Shown: positions 9,338 to 18,899, numbered from the stretch's first letter. The stretch: DNA of 64,000 nucleotides from Mucilaginibacter dorajii (GCF_024808255.1 NZ_JANTYS010000019.1:62001-126000), one strand, 5' to 3'. Notes: generated from the sequence alone by a model not told the origin. Translations and numbers: made by a program.

Positions 9338-9447
9338 GAGTTTGAGCATTGATTAAACAATATAAACTATATTTTCAGTATTTATTGAAAATACAAAATA
9401 AATCGTATATTTGATTTGTTAAACAGTAACAGCAAAACTCAAATACA
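9338..9447 (+). promoter_or_regulatory. Promoter and possible operator of the DCC/epimerase unit
   Basis: TTG at 9385-9387, an 18-base spacer and TATATTTG at 9406-9413 fit the Bacteroidota TTG / TAnnTTTG promoter. The start codon is at 9448. An inverted repeat ATTTTCA (9371-9377) / TGAAAAT (9386-9392) overlaps the upstream box and could be an operator. Assignment is by consensus only. Confidence 0.6.
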
Positions 9448-10266
9448 ATGAAAACGCTTAACAACCACGTGGTACTTTTTGATGCAGAATGCCCCATGTG
9501 CCGTGTATACACCAAGGCCTTTGTAAAAACCGGCATGCTTGATGACGGCGGCAGGGCAGCCTATCAAACCATGCACCAAAACGCCTGCCCGGTTTATGAC
9601 AGGCAGCGTGCTGTTAATGAGATAGCCCTTATTGACCTTAAAAGCGGCGAGGTTACTTATGGCATTAAAAGTTTGTTTAAAATATTGGGTAACGCCTGGC
9701 CTGTATTTGCTCCCTTATTTGCATTTAATCCTTTTGTATGGCTGATGAGCAAGGTTTACGCTTTTATATCTTACAACCGCCGGGTTATTATACCGCCAAC
9801 TACTGAGGATGCAGGCTTTGCCTATCAGCCAACTTTTAAACTACATTACCGCATTGCTTATTTATTGTTCACCTGGTTTTGTACCGGGTTTATATTAACC
9901 CGGTACGCGCACCTACTGGTGGGCATGGTGCCACTGGGTAACGCCTACCGCGAATACCTGATTTGTGGCGGGCAAGTTGTTTTCCAGGCCCTGGTGATCA
10001 GCACCTTCGCCAAAGAAAAAATGTGGACGTATTTGGGCAATATGATGACCATCTCTTTTGCAGGCAGCTTGCTGTTGCTTATCCCGCTGACTGTTAGCCA
10101 TTGGTTTAAGTTTGGACCATTGCCTGCTACTATCTGCTTTATGGGCGTTGCCGGGCTCATGTTTTTAGAACACATCCGCCGTACCAAACTATTACAGTTG
10201 GGCTGGGTAATGACCATTACCTGGGTGTGTTACCGTATTGCATTATTATTCGTCATTTTAAATTAA
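9448..10266 (+). CDS. DCC-family thiol-disulphide oxidoreductase-like membrane protein
   Basis: A 272-residue protein. The N-terminal 110 residues match the DUF393/DCC family, with the CxxC pair Cys15-Cys18 in FDAECPMCRVY (the family's DxxCPxC signature). The C-terminal half holds about four or five hydrophobic segments (from residue 135 on), so the thiol domain is probably membrane-anchored. Family members are thought to be thiol oxidoreductases, but substrates are unknown. The stop codon lies 5 bases before the ATG of the next gene, so the two are cotranscribed. Confidence 0.8.
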   Translation: MKTLNNHVVLFDAECPMCRVYTKAFVKTGMLDDGGRAAYQTMHQNACPVYDRQRAVNEIALIDLKSGEVTYGIKSLFKILGNAWPVFAPLFAFNPFVWLMSKVYAFISYNRRVIIPPTTEDAGFAYQPTFKLHYRIAYLLFTWFCTGFILTRYAHLLVGMVPLGNAYREYLICGGQVVFQALVISTFAKEKMWTYLGNMMTISFAGSLLLLIPLTVSHWFKFGPLPATICFMGVAGLMFLEHIRRTKLLQLGWVMTITWVCYRIALLFVILN

Positions 10267-10271
10267 AAGCC

Positions 10272-11201
10272 ATGAAACCCTACAAAAAAATTGTGCTTGC
10301 CGGTGGTAACGGTTACCTGGGCTCGGTGCTTGCCAAATACTATAAAAACCTGGCCGATGAAGTGATCATCCTGGCCCGTAAGCAGGCACCTGCTGTTGAT
10401 AATATCCGCACCGTAGTTTGGGACGGCAAAACAGAAAACGGCTGGACAGTGCAGTTAACCCATGCCGATATGCTCATTAACCTTTGCGGCAAAAACGTAA
10501 ACTGCCGGTACACTAAAAAGAATAAGGCCGAAATCATCGCGTCAAGGGTGGTGCCTACCAAACTGTTGGGCGATGTGATCCATAAAATGACCGATCCACC
10601 AAAGCTATGGATCAACATTACTTCTGCCACTATTTACCGCCATGCCGAGGACCATCCACAGGACGAGCTAACCGGCGAAATTGGCTATGGCTTCAGCATA
10701 GATGTGTGTAACATTTGGGAAAGTACCTTTTACCAAAGCGAAACCCCGCAAACCCGCAAAATAGCCCTGCGCATGGGCATTGTACTTGGCCATAGCGATA
10801 GTGTTTTTCCCCGATTGCTTAACCTGGTAAAACTGGGCATGGGCGGCAAACAAGGCGATGGCAAGCAATACCTGGCCTGGGTACATGAACATGATGTAGC
10901 GCGCAGCACCCAATATCTGTTAGACCATCCAGAAATGGAAGGCAACTACAATTGCACCGCCCCTTTTGGCGAAAAAAACGCCGATTTTATGCGCCTCATC
11001 CGCAAAGCATATGGGATGCCCATTGGTTTACCGGCCCCACAATGGCTGCTTGAAATTGGCGCTAAAGTAATAGGTACCGAAACAGAACTGATTTTGAAAA
11101 GCCGCTGGGTAAAACCACAGCGCCTGTTAGATGCAGGTTTTACTTTTCAGTACGAAAAAGCGGAGTATGCTATTCATGATATTTTGAGTATAAAGGGGTA
11201 G
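10272..11201 (+). CDS. TIGR01777-family epimerase-like oxidoreductase
   Basis: An NAD(P)-binding extended SDR of about 309 residues, similar to YfcH/SulA-like proteins. The Rossmann motif GGNGYLG is at the N terminus. NLCGKNVNCRYT, the family signature region, follows near residue 75. The C-terminal DUF1731-like segment contains GAKVIGTETELILKSRWV. The ATG at 10272 is chosen over an upstream GTG that overlaps the preceding gene by 40 bases. It forms a two-gene operon with the DCC protein. The biochemical reaction of this family is not established. Confidence 0.88.
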   Translation: MKPYKKIVLAGGNGYLGSVLAKYYKNLADEVIILARKQAPAVDNIRTVVWDGKTENGWTVQLTHADMLINLCGKNVNCRYTKKNKAEIIASRVVPTKLLGDVIHKMTDPPKLWINITSATIYRHAEDHPQDELTGEIGYGFSIDVCNIWESTFYQSETPQTRKIALRMGIVLGHSDSVFPRLLNLVKLGMGGKQGDGKQYLAWVHEHDVARSTQYLLDHPEMEGNYNCTAPFGEKNADFMRLIRKAYGMPIGLPAPQWLLEIGAKVIGTETELILKSRWVKPQRLLDAGFTFQYEKAEYAIHDILSIKG

Positions 11202-11293
11202 GGATATTGCGAGATGAAAAAGGCCAAAAAACATCTCATCCTAAGCTGCCAAATTTCGCGAAATTCTGAAGGTGGAATGACAATAATAAAGCT

Positions 11294-11379
11294 ATGTCAT
11301 TGCGAGGCACGAAGCAATCTCATGCTCTACAGGGCAGATCTGCACAGTTCGTGGTTGCTTCGTGCCTCGCAATGACATG
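11294..11379. repeat. REP-type foldback repeat (TCATTGCGAGG family)
   Basis: Arms of about 25 bp, beginning ATGTCATTGCGAGGCACGAA, are inverted at 11353-11378 around a 30-base centre. It lies between the convergent epimerase and DUF3999 genes, so the transcript would form a long hairpin. The motif TCATTGCGAGG is recurrent in intergenic DNA of many bacteria. A shorter perfect palindrome AATTTCGCGAAATT lies just before it at 11252-11265. The remaining bases of the 277-bp gap show nothing else. Confidence 0.75.
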
Positions 11380-11478
11380 TGGTGGACTTGTCACTGGTAG
11401 CAACAAAGGCTGGCAGAGCGTTTTAACCATAATGCGAGCGCCAAAGTAATAACGATTTACCTATCGATTCAATAACAA

Positions 11479-12720
11479 CTATTTCCCCGCCTTCTTCCCC
11501 ACTTCCTTCACCATCTTTAAAGTAAGCAGCAGCAACATACCAACAGCGGCTATAATAGCAAGCCAGATCAGCGCCGTATAATCTTTAGCTGCTTTTGGTT
11601 TTTCGGCGCTGGCTACGATATTTTTAACGATAGCTTGATGATTAATTGCCGGAATATTAGCCTTTATGCTATCGGCAAAAAATTTCAGATCATATTCCGG
11701 TGCCTGGGCGGTTGAGTCGCCGGCCAAAAGATGATAGTTTTGTTTGCCATCCAGGTAACTGATAATGTATTCGTTAGATTGATAGACATTAATACCATTG
11801 ATAACCAAAGGCTGATTATCGCCATTGCCGATCTGCAATTGTAACTCAGTCGTTTTTGCTGCAAAAAGGAGATCGTTGTTTTTTATAGAGTTTAGCTCTG
11901 CTTCTAAAATAGCTTCTTTGTAACCGTTTATCACCTGGTAAATGGTAACGTTCCGTTTAAAATATTTTGGCGCGGTGATGTTTAAGTGCAGCTTATTTAC
12001 CTGGTAGTTATCATTTAGTTTAATGGTGATAAAAGTGGTCTTGTTACTATCGGCACGGGTAAACCTAAGCCCAGGGATAGGGGTATAAGCCAGGGTTGCG
12101 GCATACTCGGTATAAACACCAGCCTGCAGAAATTTGATAGGCGTTTTGTTTTTATCATCAACCAAAAGCTTTAAATAACGGTAGCTGCTGGCCGGGAACG
12201 ATAGCGATTGCATATAGGTCCCCTCGCTGTTTTGCACCGCTTCCTGCAAAGGGATATTTTCCTGTATGGCAAACCATTGCTTAAGATCATCACTACCCAT
12301 GAGGTTCACCTTGCGCTGCACAGCGGTATTTTGCAGCTTTATCCAAAGGCGATCAAGCGGTAGCCCGGTTTTGTTTTCAACTATGTAGGTAGTGCCGGTA
12401 TCCGTTGCCAAACGGGCGTCTATCGTATTAAAAACAACGAAGCTTTTCTGGTCTTTTTGGGGCAGACTGCCTGCCTGTATATAAGGCACAAAATTTCCCA
12501 TGGCATCGGCAATCCTGATATCGGCCATATCGCCCTTTGCTTTGGCTATGAAAGCCGGTTGCAGGTTAATACGGTAAAAACCGGTACTATCTACCTTTTG
12601 CAGATTAGCACCATATTTAAAAGTTTTTTGTGCCGATGCAGAAAGCATCAAGCCGCAAAATAACGCGGTTAGTGCAATCCTATCCTTCCTTAGACTCATC
12701 TGCCTTTTTGCTGGTTTCAT
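11479..12720 (-). CDS. DUF3999 family protein
   Basis: Exported protein of about 413 residues with one C-terminal membrane segment (LIWLAIIAAVGMLLLLTLK). The ATG at 12720 is preferred; another ATG at 12699 is equally possible and begins immediately before the signal sequence (ending LSASAQ). The mature part is beta-rich and contains the N-terminal RINLQPAFIAKAKGDMADIRI strand typical of DUF3999. It overlaps the 3' end of the DUF2339 gene by 19-41 bases, so translation is probably coupled. The two families are often neighbours in Bacteroidota and Proteobacteria, but their function is unknown. Confidence 0.8.
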   Translation of the reverse strand: MKPAKRQMSLRKDRIALTALFCGLMLSASAQKTFKYGANLQKVDSTGFYRINLQPAFIAKAKGDMADIRIADAMGNFVPYIQAGSLPQKDQKSFVVFNTIDARLATDTGTTYIVENKTGLPLDRLWIKLQNTAVQRKVNLMGSDDLKQWFAIQENIPLQEAVQNSEGTYMQSLSFPASSYRYLKLLVDDKNKTPIKFLQAGVYTEYAATLAYTPIPGLRFTRADSNKTTFITIKLNDNYQVNKLHLNITAPKYFKRNVTIYQVINGYKEAILEAELNSIKNNDLLFAAKTTELQLQIGNGDNQPLVINGINVYQSNEYIISYLDGKQNYHLLAGDSTAQAPEYDLKFFADSIKANIPAINHQAIVKNIVASAEKPKAAKDYTALIWLAIIAAVGMLLLLTLKMVKEVGKKAGK

Positions 12721-15115
12721 CATCAACAATAATTTTTTTAACCTTCTGGTACATGAACGATATAATAAGCAGCAAAACACCCAGGCAAAAGAATGCCGCT
12801 ATTTTACCCGCCTGTGGGATATCCACAATATCGAACAAAAATAGTTTTAACAACGTAAGCGAAAACAGGCTTAACGATACGATACGCATGGTGCGCATTT
12901 TATACCGCATACCCAGCCACATGAGCGCGAATGATAGCAATCCCCACAAAATAGGCAAGGTAGTTTTGATGTATACGGTTTCAATCCTGGCTATATCATG
13001 CATTTTACCGTAAAACAATAAGTTGCTCAGCAGGCAAAACTCCAGGCTTAAAAAGATAACAACACCGGCACTGATGATCCAGGTGAAAATGGTTTTCATG
13101 CCATCATCCAACGCAGCCTGGCAAAGGCGGATGATGCGGTAGAACAACAAGCAAACAAAAAAAGCGCTGATCCAATGCGCGGTGTAATGGCTTAGCGGTG
13201 GTTTCTTTAAGCTCAACATATCGGTAAGCAGGTTAAAAAAACCAGGCATCAATGCCAAATAAACCGTGATGCAAACCATCAGGATACCAATACGCACGTT
13301 ATCATTAAACTTTAATGCCGGCGCTTTCATCGATACCAGGTAATAAGCATAAATAAAAGCCGGGGTATACAGCATCATGTACAAAATATTTAATGATGTA
13401 TTAGGGTAGCGGTTTAAAAACTGGTGATTGATCTCCAGCAATCCGCTCGAAAACAAAAGCGCCAGGCCGATAGTGCTGAATACATATTTGTTAACCTTTA
13501 TATAGGCAGCCACATCTTTATCCCTATCAATAAGCCCATAAAGCAGGAACGAGCTGATAGCCGCCACTACCGTTGTGATAAAGCCTTTATTAGCGATAAT
13601 AGCCAGGGTATACAGGTGGCCGGGATAAATCTGCTCCCAATCCATCAGCAAACTCAGCAGCATGGCCACATATAAAATAAGCGACGTGAGCTTCATGAGC
13701 TTAATGTCCGACCGCAGATACAGCCAGTACAATAACACGGTTTCGGTAGCCCAGAAAAGTGTGATGCTGTTGCCGTGCAATTGGATGGGTGCGGCTAATG
13801 AAATAAAGGTAAGCGTAATACCAATGAGCAGGTACAATATATTGGTATCTACCTTACGGTTGCGGAACAGTACATATGATAAAACCAGGTTCACCACGGC
13901 CAGGCTCACGCAAAACAAGCCACGAAACTGCTCCTCGTGCATCATGGTAAGCAGGTACAATCCCGCTCCAAAATACAAGCCGGTATTGAGTAGCAGGATG
14001 CTGAAATCAGAGCCGATGAATTTTTTGTTTTCCTTTACATTATTGGCCACGTTAATGGCAAAGTACAGTACGTAAAATATACTGGCATATATAAAACCAT
14101 AATGGTAAGTAGCCGGAGTAAGCGTATACACCACGCCACCGAACACCAGTACGGTAAATGCAAAGGATACAATATTAAGCACCCGCCAGGCCTTGTAATA
14201 GGCAATAACCAGCAGGCCGGTATTCAATATCAGCAGGTAAATAAACAGCGCATCATAATCGGCTTTGCCGGTACTTACCATAAACGGACTGGCAAAACCG
14301 CCCACCAAAGCAATAACCGCCAGTTCCTGCTTATCATATAACAAGGCGAGCAGCACCGCGAAAATGGTGATCACTATCAAAATAACAAAGGCCGCCACCT
14401 GGCTATCGGGTAAATGAAACTGGTGATGCCCCAGCGTAATAATAAAATAAAACACCGCCAAACCACCGCCAGCCAGTACCGAACTAAATGCCTTATAGCT
14501 GTTACGTAAACGATGGGCTATCCCAATTAAAATGGCACCGCAAGCCACGCCAATACCAATACGCCCCAGCGGGCCAACCCAGTTATTATCAATAGCAAAC
14601 TTTACAAAGTAGCCAATGGCCAATACCAATATGGCGATACCAATTTTATTGATCAGGTTTTCGCCAATGAATTTCTCCAGGTCGGGGTGGCTTTCAAAGA
14701 AGGATGGTTTTGGTTCGGCCGGAGCTGGTGGAATGTGAGCCGTGGTTTTTATAGGGCGATGTATGGTTGATAAACTGTCGCTAATTGGCTCCGGCTGCCG
14801 TTCGACCATAATTGGCTCAACAGGTTCGGCCTTTATATCTATATCTATAATAACAGGAATTGGCGGCGCTATAACCGGTTCTACCGGTGGCTTAACAACC
14901 GGAATTTCTTTGATTGCCGGCGCGGGTTCAGCGAAAGGTTTATCAGGATCATCGGCAGGTTTGGATAACCTTAGGTGTTCTATCATCCGCTTTAATTGCA
15001 ATATTTGGGTCTGCAATTCTTCAACTTGGCTGTTGAGCTGGCGGGTTAAACTGCCCTTGCCGTTAATCACTAATATGATGATGAGCAGGCACAGGAATAC
15101 GGTTAAAATATCCAT
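12680..15115 (-). CDS. DUF2339 polytopic membrane protein
   Basis: An 811-residue inner-membrane protein. Residues 1-16 form a membrane anchor. A coiled-coil (about 20-50) and a Pro/Glu-rich linker (60-140) follow, then the conserved start of DUF2339, FESHPDLEKFIGENLINKIG. From residue 155 to 800 there are some twenty hydrophobic segments in regular succession. No catalytic motif is apparent. It is the first gene of the DUF2339-DUF3999 pair. A role in envelope or polysaccharide handling has been suggested for such proteins only by context. Confidence 0.85.
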   Translation of the reverse strand: MDILTVFLCLLIIILVINGKGSLTRQLNSQVEELQTQILQLKRMIEHLRLSKPADDPDKPFAEPAPAIKEIPVVKPPVEPVIAPPIPVIIDIDIKAEPVEPIMVERQPEPISDSLSTIHRPIKTTAHIPPAPAEPKPSFFESHPDLEKFIGENLINKIGIAILVLAIGYFVKFAIDNNWVGPLGRIGIGVACGAILIGIAHRLRNSYKAFSSVLAGGGLAVFYFIITLGHHQFHLPDSQVAAFVILIVITIFAVLLALLYDKQELAVIALVGGFASPFMVSTGKADYDALFIYLLILNTGLLVIAYYKAWRVLNIVSFAFTVLVFGGVVYTLTPATYHYGFIYASIFYVLYFAINVANNVKENKKFIGSDFSILLLNTGLYFGAGLYLLTMMHEEQFRGLFCVSLAVVNLVLSYVLFRNRKVDTNILYLLIGITLTFISLAAPIQLHGNSITLFWATETVLLYWLYLRSDIKLMKLTSLILYVAMLLSLLMDWEQIYPGHLYTLAIIANKGFITTVVAAISSFLLYGLIDRDKDVAAYIKVNKYVFSTIGLALLFSSGLLEINHQFLNRYPNTSLNILYMMLYTPAFIYAYYLVSMKAPALKFNDNVRIGILMVCITVYLALMPGFFNLLTDMLSLKKPPLSHYTAHWISAFFVCLLFYRIIRLCQAALDDGMKTIFTWIISAGVVIFLSLEFCLLSNLLFYGKMHDIARIETVYIKTTLPILWGLLSFALMWLGMRYKMRTMRIVSLSLFSLTLLKLFLFDIVDIPQAGKIAAFFCLGVLLLIISFMYQKVKKIIVDDETSKKADESKEG

Positions 15116-15175
15116 AGTAGTAGGTTTGGCAAAAACTAAAGATAGCGGATTTATAAAACAAACAGCATACTAGCG

Positions 15176-15401
15176 CAATATTGATCAGGGAAATAGCTTT
15201 TAAAAAGGAGACACCTACGGAGTCAAAAAGACAGATGATTGTAAACCTATAAACACGATACTCCTAACGGAGTTTTAAACTGCATTAAACAGACTCCAGC
15301 GGAGTCGCGTGTTTATAGTCCAAATTAGTTCTTAAAGCAAGGCTCCGTAGGTGCCTCCTTTTGTGTTTGAAATTTAAAAGCGATTTCCCTGCAATATTGA
15401 T
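15176..15401. mobile_element. 206-bp ISAs1-type MITE, copy 1
   Basis: The element spans 15186-15391 and starts CAGGGAAATAGCTTTTAAA; its end is the inverted form, giving an imperfect 19-bp terminal repeat. It is flanked by a perfect 10-bp target duplication CAATATTGAT (15176-15185 and 15392-15401). The interior is a set of nested palindromes (ACCTACGGAG / CTCCGTAGGT, ACTCCTAACGGAGT, GACTCCAGCGGAGTC). It differs from the copy at 59715-59920 at four internal positions plus the last terminal base. It has no reading frame of note. CAGGG ends with 8-10 bp duplications point to ISAs1-family transposition. Confidence 0.85.
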
Positions 15402-15715
15402 ATGATACACCTGAGCCCAAAACTGTTGTGTTGCGCAACAAGCAAAACGCTTCAAAACATCAAGCTTCTAATAGCCAACAAATTACCAATTGTCATATTT
15501 TGCAAACCGCAACAGTTTATCTTTCCCCGTAGCAATGGGTTTTAAACTCATTGCTACGGGGGAAAGATTCGACACCTCAATTCTCATCTGATTTTTTCGC
15601 CCCTTGGCTTTTCAATAGCACAAAATCTTTTTCCACAATATTGATACACCAATCCATTTAACTTAATTGTAATTTAGCATAACATACCCCGTAACCACGC
15701 ATAACCTATTCTTTC
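15402..15715 (+). promoter_or_regulatory. Leader region of the GH78 gene with hairpin and palindrome
   Basis: This 314-base gap holds a perfect palindrome TGTTGCGCAACA (15429-15440), a possible operator. It also holds a strong hairpin at 15519-15567 with arms CTTTCCCCGTAGCAATG and its near-perfect inverse (one extra C). The hairpin lies 150 bases before the start codon and has no T-run, so it looks more like an intergenic repeat than a terminator. No promoter is called with confidence. Confidence 0.45.
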
Positions 15716-18115
15716 ATGAAAGCACAGCTCAAGTCCTTATTGTTCCTGCTCTTTTTATCGGCAGCAATCCACGGAAATACCCAAACCATTAACCCTGCCT
15801 TGTTAAAAGGCTCGTGGAAAGCCGCCTGGATCACGTTGCCGGGTGAATCGTTAAAAGATTATGGGGTATACTATTTCAGGAAAAGCATCAATGTGAAAGA
15901 TAAACCGGCCAGCTTCATTGTCCATGTATCTGCCGATAACCGCTATAAATTATATGTTAACCAAACACTGGTATCATTAGGTCCTGCCCGTGGCGATACC
16001 TATTACTGGAATTACGAAACCGTTGATCTTGCTCCTTACCTTAAACCAGGCACCAATATCATTGCCGCTCAGGTTTGGAACGAAGGCGATTATCGCCCCG
16101 AGGCGCAGATCTCCCTGCAAACGGGCTTTATTATGCAGGGCGATTCGGAGGCCGAAGCTATTATCAACACCAATAAAACCTGGAAGGGCATCCGCAGCCA
16201 GGCCTACAAACCGCTTACCGGCATTGGTTTTCATCCATATTACGTAGCCGGCCCCGGCGAACGGATTGATATGAACCAGGGCATTGACAACTGGGACTCG
16301 GCATCATTTGATGACAGCAACTGGAAAAACGCCATCAAAATTGATAATGGCAACCCCAAAGGCACCGTAAACGCTTTTGGCTGGATGCTGGTGCCTTCTT
16401 CCATCCCGGCTGTTGAACTAACAACACAGCGTATTCCGGTAATTCGTAAAGCAGAGGGCATCAGTGTTCCTAAAGCTTTCCCCGCTGCAAAAACTCCGGT
16501 TACCATCCCGGCAAATACCACGGTTACTTTATTGCTCGATCAAACTTTTTTAACCAACGCCTATGTCTCCCTTAACTTTAGCAAGGGTAAAAACGCGGGC
16601 ATCAGCCTAAGCTATGCCGAAGCCATGTTTACCAAACTAAACCCCAACGGCGAATGGGCAAAAGGTAACCGCGATGAGGTGGAGGGTCATATTTTTGCAG
16701 GTCGTAAGGATAGTATTATCTCGAATGGCTCTGTTGGGCAATCATTTACTACGCTGGCATTTCGCACCTATCGCTATATACAATTGCAGGTTAAAACAGG
16801 CAGCGAACCTTTAATTATTGACGACCTGTATGGAACTTTTACAGGCTACCCGTTTCAGCTAAACGCCAAGCTGCAAGGCACGCCCGAAATGCAAAAAATG
16901 CTGGATATTGGCTGGCGCACCGCCCGCCTTTGTGCCTGGGAAACCTATACCGATTGCCCGTATTATGAGCAGTTACAATACGTAGGGGATACCCGCATCC
17001 AGGCGCTTGTATCGTACTACAACAGCGGCGACGACCGACTGGTGCGCAACGCCATTAACCTGATGGACCACTCGCGCCTGGCCGAAGGTGTTACCCTAAG
17101 CCGCCATCCGTCATTTTCGCCCCAAATCATTTCAACTTTTTCTTTGTGGTACATCGGCATGCTTCATGATTATTGGATGTACCGACCAGATAGCAACTTT
17201 GTGCAAAGTAAATTACAGGGGGTAGAAGATATACTTGCTTTTTTTGGCAGATATCAACAAACGGGCGGCTCGCTAAAAAACACACCATATTGGAACTTTG
17301 CCGACTGGGTTGGAGGTAAAGGCTGGGATTTTGGCGCAGCCCCTGTAAGCACCAACGGCTCCTCGGCATTGTTAGACCTGCAATTGCTTTGGGCTTTCCA
17401 ACAGGCTTCTCAAATGGAGGCAAAACTGGGTATACCCATCATGGCCGAACTTTATAAAGCGAAAGCCTATGCGCTAAAGGGCTCTATACAACAAAAATAT
17501 TGGGTAGATAGCAAACAATTATACTCCGATGTGGAAGACCAACAACTCTTTTCCCAACATACCAACTCGCTTGCAATTTTAACAGGCATGGTAACCGGCG
17601 ATAAAGCACATGCCCTTGCTCAAAAACTAATGACTGATAGTACCCTTACCCAATGTACCATCTACTTTAAATACTACCTGCACCAGGCCTTAATAAAAGC
17701 TGGCTTTGGTGATGAATACATGAACTGGCTCGACATTTGGCGCAGCAATATTAAAATGGGCTTAACAACCTGGGCCGAAATCTCGGACCTGGAGCATAAC
17801 CGCTCTGATTGCCATGCCTGGGGTGCCAGCCCCAATATTGAGTTTTACCGCACTGTTTTAGGGATTGATAGCTACGCCCCTGGCTTTAGCGAAGTAAAAA
17901 TAGAGCCGCACCTGGGCAACCTGAAAGTGGTTAGCGGCGAAATCCCACATCCTAATGGTAGAATAGTTGTAAAATACCAACAAGGAAAAGAAAAGCTGAA
18001 CGTAGATATAACGCTACCGCAAAATTTACCGGGCATTTTTATATGGAATTCGCAAAAACACACCATAAAACCGGGTAAAAATGTGTTTTTTATTAAAAAC
18101 ACACCAAAAACATGA
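15716..18115 (+). CDS. GH78 alpha-L-rhamnosidase-like glycoside hydrolase
   Basis: A 799-residue secreted enzyme with a signal peptide ending GNTQ. N-terminal beta-sandwich domains contain FIVHVSADNRYKLYVNQTLVSLGPARGD, the usual start of the bacterial rhamnosidase N domain. An (alpha/alpha)6-barrel follows from about residue 400, with TYTDCPYYEQLQYVGDTR as its active-site loop (the general acid is expected here). The C-terminal beta domain begins near HAWGASPNIEFYRTVLGI. Most GH78 enzymes release terminal alpha-L-rhamnose from plant glycans. The loop differs from the common DCPxRxERxGW form, so the exact sugar specificity is open. No other carbohydrate gene is adjacent. Confidence 0.87.
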   Translation: MKAQLKSLLFLLFLSAAIHGNTQTINPALLKGSWKAAWITLPGESLKDYGVYYFRKSINVKDKPASFIVHVSADNRYKLYVNQTLVSLGPARGDTYYWNYETVDLAPYLKPGTNIIAAQVWNEGDYRPEAQISLQTGFIMQGDSEAEAIINTNKTWKGIRSQAYKPLTGIGFHPYYVAGPGERIDMNQGIDNWDSASFDDSNWKNAIKIDNGNPKGTVNAFGWMLVPSSIPAVELTTQRIPVIRKAEGISVPKAFPAAKTPVTIPANTTVTLLLDQTFLTNAYVSLNFSKGKNAGISLSYAEAMFTKLNPNGEWAKGNRDEVEGHIFAGRKDSIISNGSVGQSFTTLAFRTYRYIQLQVKTGSEPLIIDDLYGTFTGYPFQLNAKLQGTPEMQKMLDIGWRTARLCAWETYTDCPYYEQLQYVGDTRIQALVSYYNSGDDRLVRNAINLMDHSRLAEGVTLSRHPSFSPQIISTFSLWYIGMLHDYWMYRPDSNFVQSKLQGVEDILAFFGRYQQTGGSLKNTPYWNFADWVGGKGWDFGAAPVSTNGSSALLDLQLLWAFQQASQMEAKLGIPIMAELYKAKAYALKGSIQQKYWVDSKQLYSDVEDQQLFSQHTNSLAILTGMVTGDKAHALAQKLMTDSTLTQCTIYFKYYLHQALIKAGFGDEYMNWLDIWRSNIKMGLTTWAEISDLEHNRSDCHAWGASPNIEFYRTVLGIDSYAPGFSEVKIEPHLGNLKVVSGEIPHPNGRIVVKYQQGKEKLNVDITLPQNLPGIFIWNSQKHTIKPGKNVFFIKNTPKT

Positions 18116-18131
18116 TTTAAATCATGTTTTT
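18106..18131 (+). terminator. Palindromic terminator overlapping the GH78 stop codon
   Basis: The 26-bp perfect palindrome made of AAAAACATGATTT and its complement includes the stop codon TGA and ends in a T-run. It can act on both strands, but only the plus-strand gene ends here. Confidence 0.6.
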
Positions 18132-18340
18132 ATATGAAACTATTGATAAAAAGAACATATTTGCATTACTTTTTACAAATCAAATAAAAAAACACCGATT
18201 TAACACACCAAAACAGCATCAAAATTTATTTTATAGTAAATTTACGGCAATTGGCAATAATATTTTGCTTCTCAATGGCACCATAACACTAAAATAAAGG
18301 CTCAAAAACAGCAAAGGGTGATGGGTTCACACAATTTCTT

Positions 18341-18589
18341 CCCCGGGGAGACTACCGTGTGTTTACATCTTTCTAAAAAAAGAAAAATGTCATTTCGATA
18401 GAGCGAAGGAGGGGTATAAGGTGGGGGCGAAAGAGAAATCTTATGCAAGCGAAGAGCAAACGTAGCCTGTCGTATAAGATTTCTCACCCTCGCCCCGCAA
18501 AACCCCGCCCTTCAAGGGTTCGAAATGACAACGTTTTTGTTTAATGATACGATTTCAAAAGATGTGTACACACAGTAACCCCGGGGGAA
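18341..18589 (-). mobile_element. About 227-bp foldback MITE (second family), copy A
   Basis: The element spans 18352-18578. Its ends are CTACCGTGTGTTTACATC and the inverse of TTACTGTGTGTACACATC. The interior carries TGTCATTTCGA, GAGAAATCTTAT and their inverses (ATAAGATTTCTC, TCGAAATGACA), so the whole unit folds back. The 11-base flanks, CCCCGGGGAGA and CCCCGGGGGAA, agree at 9 positions and look like a target duplication, although CCCCGGGG is itself a palindrome. It is homologous in reverse orientation to the element at 48998-49223, including about 30 bases just inside one end. No coding capacity. Confidence 0.75.
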
Positions 18590-18899
18590 AGGGGATAAGC
18601 GTTTAATTAACCAGCGATGAATTCAAAACCGATCCCTATGCTGCAAAGAGATCCGGGAGTTATGCACATTTGTGTCGATATGACACATTTTTGCCACATT
18701 TAAGTAAATAGTTGCAGATTTCTGTTGACAAAGCAAACATCCGGGCTAACTTTACTCTTGTACTTATACTGCTTACCGCCCTGTGTGTTATTTATACAAT
18801 TTAACATACAGATATTATTAAAAATGTGATATTTACGCACAGTAATTGTTAAACTACCTGGTTAACACCGGGTTTCCAGGGCGTTAAAATCTATATTCA
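18590..18899 (+). promoter_or_regulatory. Upstream region of the pentose phosphate gene set
   Basis: This 310-base stretch contains the inverted repeat TGTGTC-gatat-GACACA (18671-18687), a plausible regulator site. AT-rich DNA follows up to the ROK kinase start at 18900. No clear TAnnTTTG box is seen close to the start codon, so the promoter position is undecided. Confidence 0.3.

Noticed and set aside
11294..11379. TCATTGCGAGG foldback considered as a MITE
   Set aside because: No target duplication is visible at its edges and it is a common REP-like word, so it is listed only as a repeat.
13662..14075. Long open frame on the plus strand opposite the DUF2339 gene
   Set aside because: It is a shadow of the DUF2339 coding sequence; its product is Ser/Thr-rich with no domain.
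18302..18487. Open frame of about 61 codons on the minus strand
   Set aside because: It lies largely inside the foldback MITE at 18352-18578 and is a by-product of the repeat.
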